DNA of 64,000 nucleotides from Streptomyces clavifer. GTDB taxonomy: Bacteria; Actinomycetota; Actinomycetes; Streptomycetales; Streptomycetaceae. The translations under genes were made by a program, and so were the position numbers. Of this stretch, positions 42,085 through 50,065 are shown piece after piece (the first letter of the stretch is position 1; the number at the start of each line of letters is the position of its first letter). Location: positions 1 to 64,000 of the forward strand of contig BMWJ01000009.1 in NCBI GenBank assembly GCA_014651175.1. The letters are read 5' to 3'. The notes under the pieces were generated by a model. The model did not search any database and was not told the DNA's origin. It saw nothing but the letters and a program-made list of their open reading frames with translations.

Positions 42085-42983
42085 ATGGACCACCCGGCGA
42101 CCTGGTTCGCGACCTCGGCGCGCTGCGCCTCGGGCAGGACCCGGCTCGGGGCGCGGACGTCGCGCCGGCAGAGGCCGAGCGAGGCCAGGGCCTCCTTGAC
42201 GACGGTCACGTTGTTGGCGGACTGCCGGTCGGCGCGCAGCTCCTCGAAGCGGCGGATCTGTTCCCAGACCTTCATGGCCGCCGCGTAGTCGCCGGCCCGC
42301 AGCGCCTCCAGCATCGTCAGCGAGACGCCGGGGGCGATGTTGACGAGGCCGGAGGTGAATCCGGTGGCCCCGGTGGCGAAGTAGGAGGGGGCGTACAGCT
42401 CTGCGAGCCCCGCCACCCACACGAACCGGTCCAGGCCGGCGTCCCGGGCGAAGGCGCCGAAGCGGGCGGCGTCCGGGACGGCGTACTTCACGCCGATGAC
42501 GTTGGGGCAGCTGTCGGCGAGCTCGACGAGCCGTTCACCGGCGAGCAGCGGGTTGCGGATGTAGGGGACGACGCCGAGCTCCGGCACGGCCTCGGCGATG
42601 GCCCGGTGGTAGTCGACCCAGCCGTCCTGCGAGACGTAGGGGTGGACCGGCTGGTGCACCATGACCATCTCGGCGCCCGCGTCCCTGGCGTGCTCGGCGG
42701 CGGCGACGGCGGTCGGCACGTCGTGGCCGACGCCCACCAGGACGGTGGCACGGCCCCGCGCCTCGTCCACGGTGAGCTCGGTGACGGTGCGCCGCTCGTC
42801 GGGGGTCAGCGCGTAGAACTCCCCGGTGTTGCCGTTCGGGGTGACGATGCGGACTCCACCGTCGAGCAGTCTTCGCAGCAGGGCGCGGTGCTCCGCGGCG
42901 TCGATGCTCCCGTCCTCGGCGAACGGGGTCACCGGGATCGCCACAACGTCTGCGAGGGCCGCCTTCAGCGGGGAGAGGTCCAT
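42081..42983 (-). CDS. DHDPS-family lyase (2-keto-3-deoxy sugar acid)
   Basis: A 300-residue class I aldolase-fold enzyme. The Schiff-base lysine is K166 in VIGVKYAVP and the conserved tyrosine Y141 in VVPYIRNP. In place of the TTGES loop of DapA it has NTGEFYALT, as in 5-dehydro-4-deoxyglucarate dehydratases, so dehydration/decarboxylation of a keto-deoxy acid is more likely than lysine synthesis. The ATG at 42983 has AAAGG upstream; a GTG at 43037 overlapping the GntR stop is an alternative start. It lies between the GntR regulator and the IlvD/Edd dehydratase. Confidence 0.85.
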   Translation of the reverse strand: MDLSPLKAALADVVAIPVTPFAEDGSIDAAEHRALLRRLLDGGVRIVTPNGNTGEFYALTPDERRTVTELTVDEARGRATVLVGVGHDVPTAVAAAEHARDAGAEMVMVHQPVHPYVSQDGWVDYHRAIAEAVPELGVVPYIRNPLLAGERLVELADSCPNVIGVKYAVPDAARFGAFARDAGLDRFVWVAGLAELYAPSYFATGATGFTSGLVNIAPGVSLTMLEALRAGDYAAAMKVWEQIRRFEELRADRQSANNVTVVKEALASLGLCRRDVRAPSRVLPEAQRAEVANQVAGWSI

Positions 42984-43033
42984 GCGGACTGGCCTTTCGT
43001 CGAGGTGCTGGTGGTTCAGGTCCAGCTGGTGGT

Positions 43034-43690
43034 TCACGCCGCGTCACCCCCGTCTTCGTCGTCGGGGAACGCGCGGCGTACGAACGATGCGATGTGGTTG
43101 TGCAGAGCCCCGGCGGCGGCCTCCGCGTCGTCGGTGAGGGCGAGCCGCAGGATCTCCCGGTGCTCGGCCGCCTCGCGCTCCCAGGACGGGTTGGTCGCCC
43201 AGGCCACGGTCGACACGAGGGCGGCCTGGTCGCGGATCTCGTCGAGCATCCGGGAGAGCAGCGGGTTGCCGCAGGGCACGTAGAGGGCCCGGTGGAAGTC
43301 GCGGTTGGCGAGCGACCTGTCGGCCTTGTCGATGGCCGTGTCGGCCCGCTCCAGGGCTTCCTGGGCCGCCTCCAGCGAGGACTTGCGGGTGATGGAGCGG
43401 CGCAGCGCCTCGGGCTCCAGGAGCAGGCGCACGTCGTACACCTCCCGGGCCATGGCCGCGTCCACGAGCCGCACGGTGGCGCCCTTGTACTGGCTCATGA
43501 CCACGAGTCCGGTCCCGGCGAGCGTCTTCAGCGCCTCGCGCACGGGGGTCTTCGACACCCCGAACTGAGCGGCGAGTTCGGTCTCGACCAGCGCCTGTCC
43601 CGGTCTCAGCTGCGCGGTGAGGATGGCGTGCTTGATCGCCTCCAGCACGTACTGGGTCCGGGACGGAATCGGGGCAGGCGCAAAGGTCAT
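43034..43690 (-). CDS. GntR-family regulator, FadR/FCD subgroup
   Basis: A 218-residue regulator with an N-terminal winged helix (LRPGQALVETELAAQFGVS, then TPVREALKTL) and an all-helical FCD domain with the metal-binding residues D/H in RDFHRALY and H in EHREIL. FCD regulators commonly sense sugar acids. It heads an operon with the DHDPS-family enzyme and the dehydratase, and the palindrome just downstream of its -10 suggests autoregulation. Confidence 0.9.
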   Translation of the reverse strand: MTFAPAPIPSRTQYVLEAIKHAILTAQLRPGQALVETELAAQFGVSKTPVREALKTLAGTGLVVMSQYKGATVRLVDAAMAREVYDVRLLLEPEALRRSITRKSSLEAAQEALERADTAIDKADRSLANRDFHRALYVPCGNPLLSRMLDEIRDQAALVSTVAWATNPSWEREAAEHREILRLALTDDAEAAAGALHNHIASFVRRAFPDDEDGGDAA

Positions 43691-43734
43691 GGGTGAAGGG
43701 CTCTCGCATCTCGCGTATCGCGTCTCATATATGA

Positions 43735-43785
43735 CGTACGAAGTACGACGCGATGAAGCTAGAGCGGTCCTGAATGTTTCGTCAA
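43735..43785 (-). promoter_or_regulatory. Promoter and operator of the GntR operon
   Basis: On the minus strand TTGACG (43785-43780), 18 bases, then TAGCTT (43761-43756). Nine bases downstream lies the palindrome CGTACGAAGTACG (43735-43747), well placed for a GntR dimer to block initiation. Confidence 0.65.
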
Positions 43786-44501
43786 CGCTTCTGACAAAAG
43801 ATGTTTGCGTGTAGTTCTCAGACGCCTGCCCGACGTCCTCAAGTGTCCCTGGCCGCCGAGGGCGGCCCTTCGGGCGTGCTCATGCCGAGTCTGTGCAGGT
43901 CACGCCGGTGCGGGGCGGGCCGTGCCGGTGCGCGCGGCGGCACGCGGCCGCGTGACCCGGCTCCGCCGGGCGGGGGGTGCTCGTCCCAGGATCCGGTACG
44001 GCTGCGACGGGGCCGGCCGCCGGCGCGCGGGGCACGTCGCCGCCCCGCTCGGACAGTTCGGCGACCCCGGGGGTGGACGGGTCAGGGTCCCGGCCCCCGG
44101 CGGACCCGGCCTCGGACACCCGGCGGCGAGCGGGGGTGAGCCAGGCCGCGGCGGGGCTGCCGGACATACGCTGACGCCGTCCGGCCGGGAGTGCCGCGTC
44201 GAGGTCCCCTGCGCCGCCCCGCCCGTCGACGGCGGGTCGTCGTGGAGGGCTGCCGGGCGGGGTGGAGCCGGGCTCGGAGCGCGGCAGCGGGCCGCGACGG
44301 CCCGTCCGGTGCCGACGACGGCCGAATGCGGCGGGGCGGGGCGGAGCCGGTCGGCGGCGCCACGGGGCACGTACGGTGCCGCCGTCGGTGAGGGCCGGTC
44401 ACCGCAGCGGGAACCGGCCACTTCGGCGGGGGCCGGTCACCGCGGCGGAGCCGGTACCCGGTCGGCAGGGGCGGCCGACGGGCACCCCTGCCGACCGGCC
44501 G
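43786..44501. other. Gene-free GC-rich region
   Basis: About 700 bases with open frames on both strands but no frame with a ribosome site, family resemblance or normal third-position bias. It holds two copies of GGGCCGGTCACCGC near 44393 and 44431 and the terminator at 44458-44498. It may be decayed coding DNA. Confidence 0.5.
44458..44498 (-). terminator. Terminator of the kdgD operon
   Basis: A 14-bp perfect stem (44458-44471 with 44485-44498) with a 13-nt loop lies 4 bases beyond the stop of the last gene. Confidence 0.8.
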
Positions 44502-45683
44502 TCAACGGCCGATGCGTGAGAGCGCGTCGCCGACGGCGTCGAGGTCCGGCCCGGAGGCCAGTCCCGCGTGGTAGAGGCGCAGTTCGGTCGCACCGAGCGA
44601 GCGGGCGTGCGCGACGTCCCGCTCGAGTGTCCCGGGGCTGCCGCCCATGCCCGTGACCACGTTGAAGTTGGCGGCCAGCACCCCGGAGAGCCCGGCGAAC
44701 GGCCCGAGCACCGCCTCACGGGCGGCGTCGGGGCCGGTGCAGGGCAGCACCACGCCGTCCGCCGTGGACAGGATGTGCGCGGGGTCCACCCCGACGTTGG
44801 CGCCCACCCGGTACGAGGCCGGGTCCGCGTGCAGCAGGACCTGGAAGTCCGGGTCCTGCGCCGCCTGCCGTACGGCGGCGACGGCCGCTTCCTGGAGCCC
44901 TCTGGCGACCTGTTCGCGCCACTGCCGGGTGGCACCGGCGAGGCCGGCGCCCAGCAGCTTCTCGACCCCGGACCAGCCGGTCTCCGCGGAGCCCGGTGCG
45001 GCCCAGACGGGCTCCAGGGCCCTGCGCACAGCGGCCCGGAGCTCGTCCGGGTCGAGGCCCTGTCCGGCGTACCCGGCCCGGCAGTCGGCGCAGAAGCAGA
45101 GCGACATCAGGTACTGCGCCGCGTCCCCGAGGGCGACCCCCGACGTCTTGTCGTGGGCGTGCAGATGGGCGAAGCCGTACCAGCCGCAGGACTCCAGATC
45201 GGTTCCCGCGGCCCCGGGGCGCACGGCCGCCTCCGCCGCCAGGTCCACGAGATACGCGTGCACGGCGGGCTGCGCGATGCACGGCGCCCACGGGTAGCGG
45301 TCGCCGTAGGCGTTGACCACGGAGGTGTCCGGATGCTCGGCGCCCATGCGGGAGTTGTGCGCCAGCACCACCCAGGAGTGCACCGTCAGGCCGGCGCCGG
45401 CCAGGGTCTCGGCGGCCTCGGCGTACGGGTCGTCGCCGGGCACCCAGGACTGCGGGTACGGGTGCAGCCCGCGCCCCGCCCAGCGTCCGTAGTCCGGCGG
45501 GTAGAGCACCGCCGCGTGCTCGGCCGTGACGATCCGGCGGCCGGGGTGGCGCGGGGTCAGGGCGCGCGTCGAGTGGTAGGCGGAGGCGAGCGTCACCTGC
45601 TGGACGCCGAGGTCCGCGAGGCGCGCCGCGGCGTCCGGGTCGCCGACGACGTCCCAGGGGTAGAGGAAGGCAGCGGTCTTCAC
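44502..45683 (-). CDS. Uncharacterised barrel-like protein with C-x-C-x2-C cluster, coupled to kdgD
   Basis: A 393-residue protein I cannot place in a named family. It has no signal peptide and reads like an alpha/beta barrel: a first strand KTAAFLYPWD, repeated strand-like segments (VHSWVVLAHN, GTDLESCGWYG) and regular helices. C196-F-C198-x2-C201 has the spacing and the aromatic residue of the zinc cluster in the GH42 enzyme of this window (C165-Y-C167-x2-C170), and E164 in LESCGWYG is a candidate catalytic acid. Its GTG overlaps the kdgD stop, so it is made with that enzyme. It could be a glycoside hydrolase acting on uronides or supply the missing uronate-pathway step. Both are guesses. 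Confidence 0.8.
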   Translation of the reverse strand: MKTAAFLYPWDVVGDPDAAARLADLGVQQVTLASAYHSTRALTPRHPGRRIVTAEHAAVLYPPDYGRWAGRGLHPYPQSWVPGDDPYAEAAETLAGAGLTVHSWVVLAHNSRMGAEHPDTSVVNAYGDRYPWAPCIAQPAVHAYLVDLAAEAAVRPGAAGTDLESCGWYGFAHLHAHDKTSGVALGDAAQYLMSLCFCADCRAGYAGQGLDPDELRAAVRRALEPVWAAPGSAETGWSGVEKLLGAGLAGATRQWREQVARGLQEAAVAAVRQAAQDPDFQVLLHADPASYRVGANVGVDPAHILSTADGVVLPCTGPDAAREAVLGPFAGLSGVLAANFNVVTGMGGSPGTLERDVAHARSLGATELRLYHAGLASGPDLDAVGDALSRIGR

Positions 45684-46645
45684 CCGTGCTCCCCCTGCCC
45701 CTGGCCGTGCTTCTCGAGCAGGGCGCGGCCGTCCGCGATGATCCGGGTCAGCTCCTCGATGTGCGCGTCCGTGGGCTCGGTGAGCGGGGTGCGCACCCCG
45801 CCGACGTCCAGACCCTCCAGCCGGACGCCCGCCTTCACCAGCGACACCGCGTAGCCACGGCCCTCGGCACGCAGCTCGACGAGCGGCCGGTAGAAGTGGT
45901 CGAGGAGTGCGTTGACGAGGTCGTCGTCGCCGGATTCCAGCGCCCGGTAGAAGGCCAGGGCGATGTCGGGCGCGAAGGCGAACACGGCGGAGGAGTAGAG
46001 CGTGACGCCGATGCCCCGGTAGGCGAGCCCGGTGAGTTCGGCGGTGGGCAGCCCGTTGAAGTACAGGAAGTCCCGGCCCGGCAGGCCGGCGCGCACGGCG
46101 CTGACGATGCGCTGCATCAGGTCGAGGTCGCCGTAGCCGTCCTTGAGGCCGATGACCCCGGGGGTCTGCGCCAGGGCGAGGACGGTCTCCGGAGTGAAGA
46201 CGGCGTTGTCGCGCTGGTAGACGATCGTGTCCAGGCCGGTGGCCGCGGCGAGCGCGGTGTAGTGGCCCAGCAGCCCCTCCTGGCCGGCGACGACGAGGTA
46301 CGGGGGCATGGCCAGCAGGCCGTCCGCACCCGCTTCCTCGGCGAGCTCCGCGTACTGGATCGCGAGCGCCGTGCCGTAGCCGGCGCCCGCGACGACGGGC
46401 ACCTGTCCGGCGGTCTCCTCGACCGCCGCGGCGACGACGGCGCGGAACTCCTGCGGGGTCAGCGCGTGGAACTCGCCCGTTCCGCAACAGGCGAAGACCG
46501 CCGCGGCACCGGCATCGACGCCCTTGCGCACATGCGCGCGGAAGGCGTCGAGGTCCACGGTGCCGTCCGGCCCGTAGGCGGTGACGGGGAAGAAGAGCGG
46601 CCCGGCGACATCGGTGAGCCGGGCGGCAAGGGGGGCTGAGGTCAC
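45680..46645 (-). CDS. kdgD: 5-dehydro-4-deoxyglucarate dehydratase
   Basis: A 321-residue DHDPS-superfamily enzyme that converts 5-dehydro-4-deoxy-D-glucarate into 2-oxoglutarate semialdehyde, CO2 and water. The Schiff-base lysine is K168 in VIGLKDGYGD, the tyrosine Y143 in IVYQRDN, and the loop GTGEFHALT is typical of this branch. AGGGAGC precedes the GTG at 46645. It is divergent from uronate dehydrogenase, the first enzyme of the same pathway, and the KGSA dehydrogenase at 19924 would take its product. Confidence 0.88.
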   Translation of the reverse strand: MTSAPLAARLTDVAGPLFFPVTAYGPDGTVDLDAFRAHVRKGVDAGAAAVFACCGTGEFHALTPQEFRAVVAAAVEETAGQVPVVAGAGYGTALAIQYAELAEEAGADGLLAMPPYLVVAGQEGLLGHYTALAAATGLDTIVYQRDNAVFTPETVLALAQTPGVIGLKDGYGDLDLMQRIVSAVRAGLPGRDFLYFNGLPTAELTGLAYRGIGVTLYSSAVFAFAPDIALAFYRALESGDDDLVNALLDHFYRPLVELRAEGRGYAVSLVKAGVRLEGLDVGGVRTPLTEPTDAHIEELTRIIADGRALLEKHGQGQGEHG

Positions 46646-46790
46646 TGGCGCTCCCTGAGCAGATTCAGGCGTGCACAATTATGATCGGTGTCCATATTCA
46701 TGAACGCCGCCACGCTAAGGCAGCCACCCGTCACAGGTCAAGACGAGAACACTCAACCCCGGCGCGGAGCAGCCCACTCCGGGGGACACT

Positions 46791-46831
46791 TGACGTGATC
46801 CGCCGGAACTTCTTAGCTTGTCCATGCATGT
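46791..46831 (+). promoter_or_regulatory. udh promoter with adjacent palindrome
   Basis: TTGACG (46791-46796), 18 bases, TAGCTT (46815-46820), then CATGCATG (46824-46831) at the likely start site. The udh leader would be about 135 bases. In the rest of the kdgD-udh divergent space (46646-46962) I also see TTCATGAA at 46697-46704, a possible operator on the kdgD side, and no gene. Confidence 0.55.
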
Positions 46832-46962
46832 GAATGCCCAGGATGTGACGCACCGAGCCGTGCCATGCCCGTGCGCCACGCGTACCTTGCTGTCCGGACG
46901 CACCGCACAGCACCGCCGTCCGCGTACACCGCGTCCCGCGCCCGCACCGAGGAGATCCCCGT

Positions 46963-47772
46963 ATGCCCGCTCCCCGCACCGTCCTGCTCACCGGCGCCGC
47001 AGGCGGCCTCGGCACCCTGATGCGGGGGCTGCTGCCCGCGTACGGCTACGAGCTCCGCCTCTTCGACGTCACCCCCATCGAGGGCGAGCCCGACGCGATA
47101 ACGGCCGACCTCGGCGACAAGGAGGCGCTCCGGGAGGCCGTACGGGGTGTCGACGCGATCATCCACCTCGCGGGCATCTCCCTGGAAGCCTCGTTCGACA
47201 AGATTCTGCGCTCCAACATCGAGGGCACGTACAACCTCTACGAGGCCGCGCGCGAGGAGGGCGTCGGGCGCATCGTGTTCGCCTCCTCCAACCACGCCAT
47301 CGGCTTCACCCCGCGCCCGGCGGCCGGCGACGCGCTGATCCCGGTCGACACCCCCCGCCGCCCCGACACCTTCTACGGGCTCTCGAAGTCCTTCGGCGAG
47401 GACCTCGCCCAGTTCTACTGGGACAAGCACGGTGTGGAGACCGTCTCCGTGCGGATCGGCTCCTGCTTCACGGAGCCGACGTCGGTCCGCATGCTCTCCG
47501 TCTGGATGAGCCCGGGTGACGGCGCCCGCCTCTTCCACGCGGCCCTGACCGCCCCGGACGTGCGGCACACCGTGGTCTACGGCTCCTCCGACAACACCCG
47601 GCTGTGGTGGGACCTGACGACCGCCAAGTCCCTCGGCTACGCGCCGCAGGACGACTCGGAGCAGTACGCCGACAAGCTCGTCGCCGAGCACGGGGAGCTG
47701 GACCCGCAGAACCCCGAGCACGCCCACATCGGCGGCCACTTCGTCACGGACCCGCCCATCTGGCCGTACTGA
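46963..47772 (+). CDS. udh: Uronate dehydrogenase
   Basis: A 269-residue extended short-chain dehydrogenase. The nucleotide loop is GAAGGLG at 11-17, and the catalytic set is S108/S109 in FASSNHAIG with Y138-x3-K142 in YGLSKSFGE. FASSNHAIG, RIGSCFTEP and the mid-chain NIEGTYNLYEAAR match characterised bacterial uronate dehydrogenases (EC 1.1.1.203), which oxidise D-galacturonate or D-glucuronate to the aldaro-lactone. GAGGAGATC precedes the ATG. It is divergent from kdgD. Confidence 0.92.
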   Translation: MPAPRTVLLTGAAGGLGTLMRGLLPAYGYELRLFDVTPIEGEPDAITADLGDKEALREAVRGVDAIIHLAGISLEASFDKILRSNIEGTYNLYEAAREEGVGRIVFASSNHAIGFTPRPAAGDALIPVDTPRRPDTFYGLSKSFGEDLAQFYWDKHGVETVSVRIGSCFTEPTSVRMLSVWMSPGDGARLFHAALTAPDVRHTVVYGSSDNTRLWWDLTTAKSLGYAPQDDSEQYADKLVAEHGELDPQNPEHAHIGGHFVTDPPIWPY

Positions 47773-47828
47773 CGCACCGCGCGGAATTCCCGCGACGGGG
47801 CCCGGGGGACTCGGGCACCATACGGACC

Positions 47829-48062
47829 ATGCCCCGACCTTCCGGATTCCGGTACGAACAGCACGGCGACGCGAGCGTCACGATCACCCACCACGGCCGC
47901 CCCGCGGGCACCCTGCGCGGCGGCCGCGCGGAGCGTTTCCTGGCCGAGGTGGAGTCCGGTGACGCCCAGCTGGTGATGGCCCGCTGGACGGGCGCGTACA
48001 AGCACGGGAACGAACGCACCGCCCGCGCCCACCCGCGCAACCGCGCCGCGGGCGGGTGCTGA
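47829..48062 (+). CDS. Small conserved hypothetical protein
   Basis: A 77-residue protein (FRYEQHGDASVTITHHGR... to a basic tail) of a type seen in Streptomyces genomes without known role. It is basic at both ends and contains an SH3-like stretch VTITHHGRPAGTLRG. No strong ribosome site is visible before the ATG at 47829, so the start is uncertain. Confidence 0.6.
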   Translation: MPRPSGFRYEQHGDASVTITHHGRPAGTLRGGRAERFLAEVESGDAQLVMARWTGAYKHGNERTARAHPRNRAAGGC

Positions 48063-48126
48063 GCCGTACGGAGCAAGTCCCCGAAGGTAAGGGAACGGCA
48101 AAGCCGGGTCGTTCGTTACCCCGTGC

Positions 48127-49356
48127 ATGACCGCAATGACCCCCGGCTCGAACATCCCTCTCTCCGCCGCCCGCGTGGCGGTGGACGTCGCCGCCCCGGT
48201 GCGGCTCGACGTCTCGGGCCTGCTGCTCACCGCCGACGGCACGGTGCGCTCCGACGACGACTTCATCTTCTACAACCAGCCCTCGGGCCCCGGCGTGACG
48301 TACCGCTCGGGCGGCGGCTCCGCGCCCGACGCGATCGTGGTGGACACCACCGCGGTCCCGCCCGGCATCGAGAAGATCGTCGTCACCGCCAGCCCCGACG
48401 CGGACGGCCGGACGTTCCAGGGCATCGAGCCCACCGCCACCGTGCGCAACGCGGACGACGGCAGCGCGCTCGCCACCTTCACCCCGCCCCAGCTGGGTTC
48501 CGAGACGGCTCTGGTGGTCATCGAGATCTACCTGCGCAACGGCGCGTGGAAGGCCCGCGCGGTCGGCCAGGGCTATGCCGACGGGCTGGCGGGCATCGCC
48601 AAGGACTTCGGCGTGTCGGTGGAGGAGCCCGCCCCGGCGGCCGCACCCGCACCGGTCCCGGCCGCCGCACCCGTCGCTCCCCCGGTGGCCGCCGCCCCCG
48701 TGGACCCGCGGATCGCACCCCCGGCTCCGCCCGCTCCCCCGGCTCCGCCCGCCGCGCCGCAGGCCCCCGCCCCCTCCGGGAAGATCAACCTCGACAAGGG
48801 CCGGGTCAGCCTCCAGAAGAACCAGACCGTGTCCCTGGTCAAGGGCGGCCGGCCGCTGCTCTCGCAGGTCAAGATGGGTCTGGGCTGGGAGCCCGCGTTC
48901 CGCGGCAAGGACATCGACCTCGACGCCTCGGTGATCGCTTTCGGCCCCAACCGCAATCACCTGGACAGCTGCTACTTCGGCAAGCTCTCCATCCTGAACG
49001 GCGCGGTCAAGCACTCCGGCGACAACCTCACGGGCGAGGGCGCGGGCGACGACGAGGTGATCGTCGTGGACCTCGGCCGGATCCCCGCCGACGCGACGGG
49101 CCTGGTCTTCACGGTCAACTCGTTCACCGGGCAGAAGTTCACCGAGGTCGCCAAGGCGTACTGCCGGCTGATCGACGCGGCCACCGGCGAGGAGCTGGTC
49201 CGCTTCGACCTGACGGGCGCGGAGCCGCAGACGGGCGTGTTCATGGCCAAGCTGATCAAGCAGTTCTCCGGCGAGTGGGAGATGACCGCCATGGGCGAGT
49301 TCGTGAAGTCGAGGACCGTCCGCGGCATGGTGAAACCCGCCGCGAAGGCCCTGTAG
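48127..49356 (+). CDS. TerD-family protein with two TerD-like domains
   Basis: A 409-residue cytoplasmic protein. A first TerD-like domain (about 15-165) and a complete second one (about 225-405) are joined by a linker of about 55 residues made mostly of proline and alanine. The second domain has DLDASVIAFGPN, HSGDNLTGEGAGDDE and the VFTVNSFTGQKF segment, including the acidic calcium-binding residues. TerD proteins act in stress and tellurite responses as calcium-binding scaffolds. The start has no clear ribosome site. Confidence 0.9.
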   Translation: MTAMTPGSNIPLSAARVAVDVAAPVRLDVSGLLLTADGTVRSDDDFIFYNQPSGPGVTYRSGGGSAPDAIVVDTTAVPPGIEKIVVTASPDADGRTFQGIEPTATVRNADDGSALATFTPPQLGSETALVVIEIYLRNGAWKARAVGQGYADGLAGIAKDFGVSVEEPAPAAAPAPVPAAAPVAPPVAAAPVDPRIAPPAPPAPPAPPAAPQAPAPSGKINLDKGRVSLQKNQTVSLVKGGRPLLSQVKMGLGWEPAFRGKDIDLDASVIAFGPNRNHLDSCYFGKLSILNGAVKHSGDNLTGEGAGDDEVIVVDLGRIPADATGLVFTVNSFTGQKFTEVAKAYCRLIDAATGEELVRFDLTGAEPQTGVFMAKLIKQFSGEWEMTAMGEFVKSRTVRGMVKPAAKAL

Positions 49357-49362
49357 CGGCCG

Positions 49363-49394
49363 CAGGTGCCCCGGAACGGCTTCCGGGGCACCTG
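49363..49394. terminator. Terminator after the TerD gene
   Basis: A 14-bp perfect stem (49363-49376 with 49381-49394) with a 4-nt loop lies 6 bases after the TerD stop. A third partial copy of the arm follows near 49410. Confidence 0.8.
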
Positions 49395-49465
49395 GTGGAT
49401 CTCTCCTCAGGTGCCCCGGATCCGGAGAACATCCGGTCGGACGCTGTACGTGCTCGTCTTCCCTC

Positions 49466-49696
49466 TCAGAGCTTGGTCAGCTTGGAGTACGGGCTCAGGA
49501 TCCTCCCCTGTCGCCCCGAGAAGTCGATGAGCACTGCGTCGTTGTCGCCCTCGACAGCGAGGACTCGGCCGAGTCCGAACTGGTCGTGCGACACCCTGTC
49601 GCCCACATCGAAGCATTCGACCGGTGGGGCCGCCTGGGCCGGGCGGTTGAAGGGACTGGAAGGCAGGTGACGCCGGGATCCGGCTGACTGTTTCAT
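49466..49696 (-). CDS. Small tudor-like protein (UvrD/PcrA C-terminal-type motif)
   Basis: A 76-residue protein. Residues 28-76 contain F-D-V-G-D-R-V-S-H-D-Q-F-G-L-G-R-V-L-A-V-E-G-D, the tudor-like fold also found at the C-terminus of UvrD/PcrA helicases and in CarD-type RNA-polymerase-binding domains. Free-standing versions are common in Streptomyces and uncharacterised. The ATG at 49696 has no ribosome site; a leaderless transcript or a start inside is possible. Confidence 0.7.
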   Translation of the reverse strand: MKQSAGSRRHLPSSPFNRPAQAAPPVECFDVGDRVSHDQFGLGRVLAVEGDNDAVLIDFSGRQGRILSPYSKLTKL

Positions 49697-50065
49697 TACA
49701 TTGAGTATGCGCCCTGCGGGCGTCCAATGCCATGCCCGTCCGCTTCCGGAGGGCAGTAGTGCCGGATTCGTAACCAGCCGTTCCGGGGCCGCCCGGCGCT
49801 CCCGCCCGCTTCCAACAGGGGTGTCATGCGGAATGTCGCGGCGGAGCGCCCCCGGCGGTGTGGCGCTTCTCGCGTCCCGGCGGCCCGTGCCCGGCCCGGC
49901 ACGCCGCGAGGTTCCGGCGACGTCCCGGGTGGGGGCGGGGCACCGTCGCGGGGGCGCCCCGCTCGCATCCCCGTACGAGAGGTACGGGGGCCTGCTCGTC
50001 GGTGACGGGCAGCACCCGCCGGGCTCCCCAGGCGTTCCGGGAGCGGCGAGCGCGCGGGGTCCGGG
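49697..50065. other. Non-coding gap upstream of the tudor-like gene
   Basis: About 370 bases without a convincing gene. A hairpin with an 8-bp stem (49969-49976 with 49982-49989, loop GAGAG) lies about 80 bases beyond the DUF839 stop and may end that transcript. Confidence 0.45.

Noticed and set aside
43805-44656. Plus-strand frame of 283 codons in the gene-free region
   Set aside because: No ribosome site or recognisable domain, composition is nearly only G, R, A and P, and it runs into the terminator and the end of the 44502 gene.
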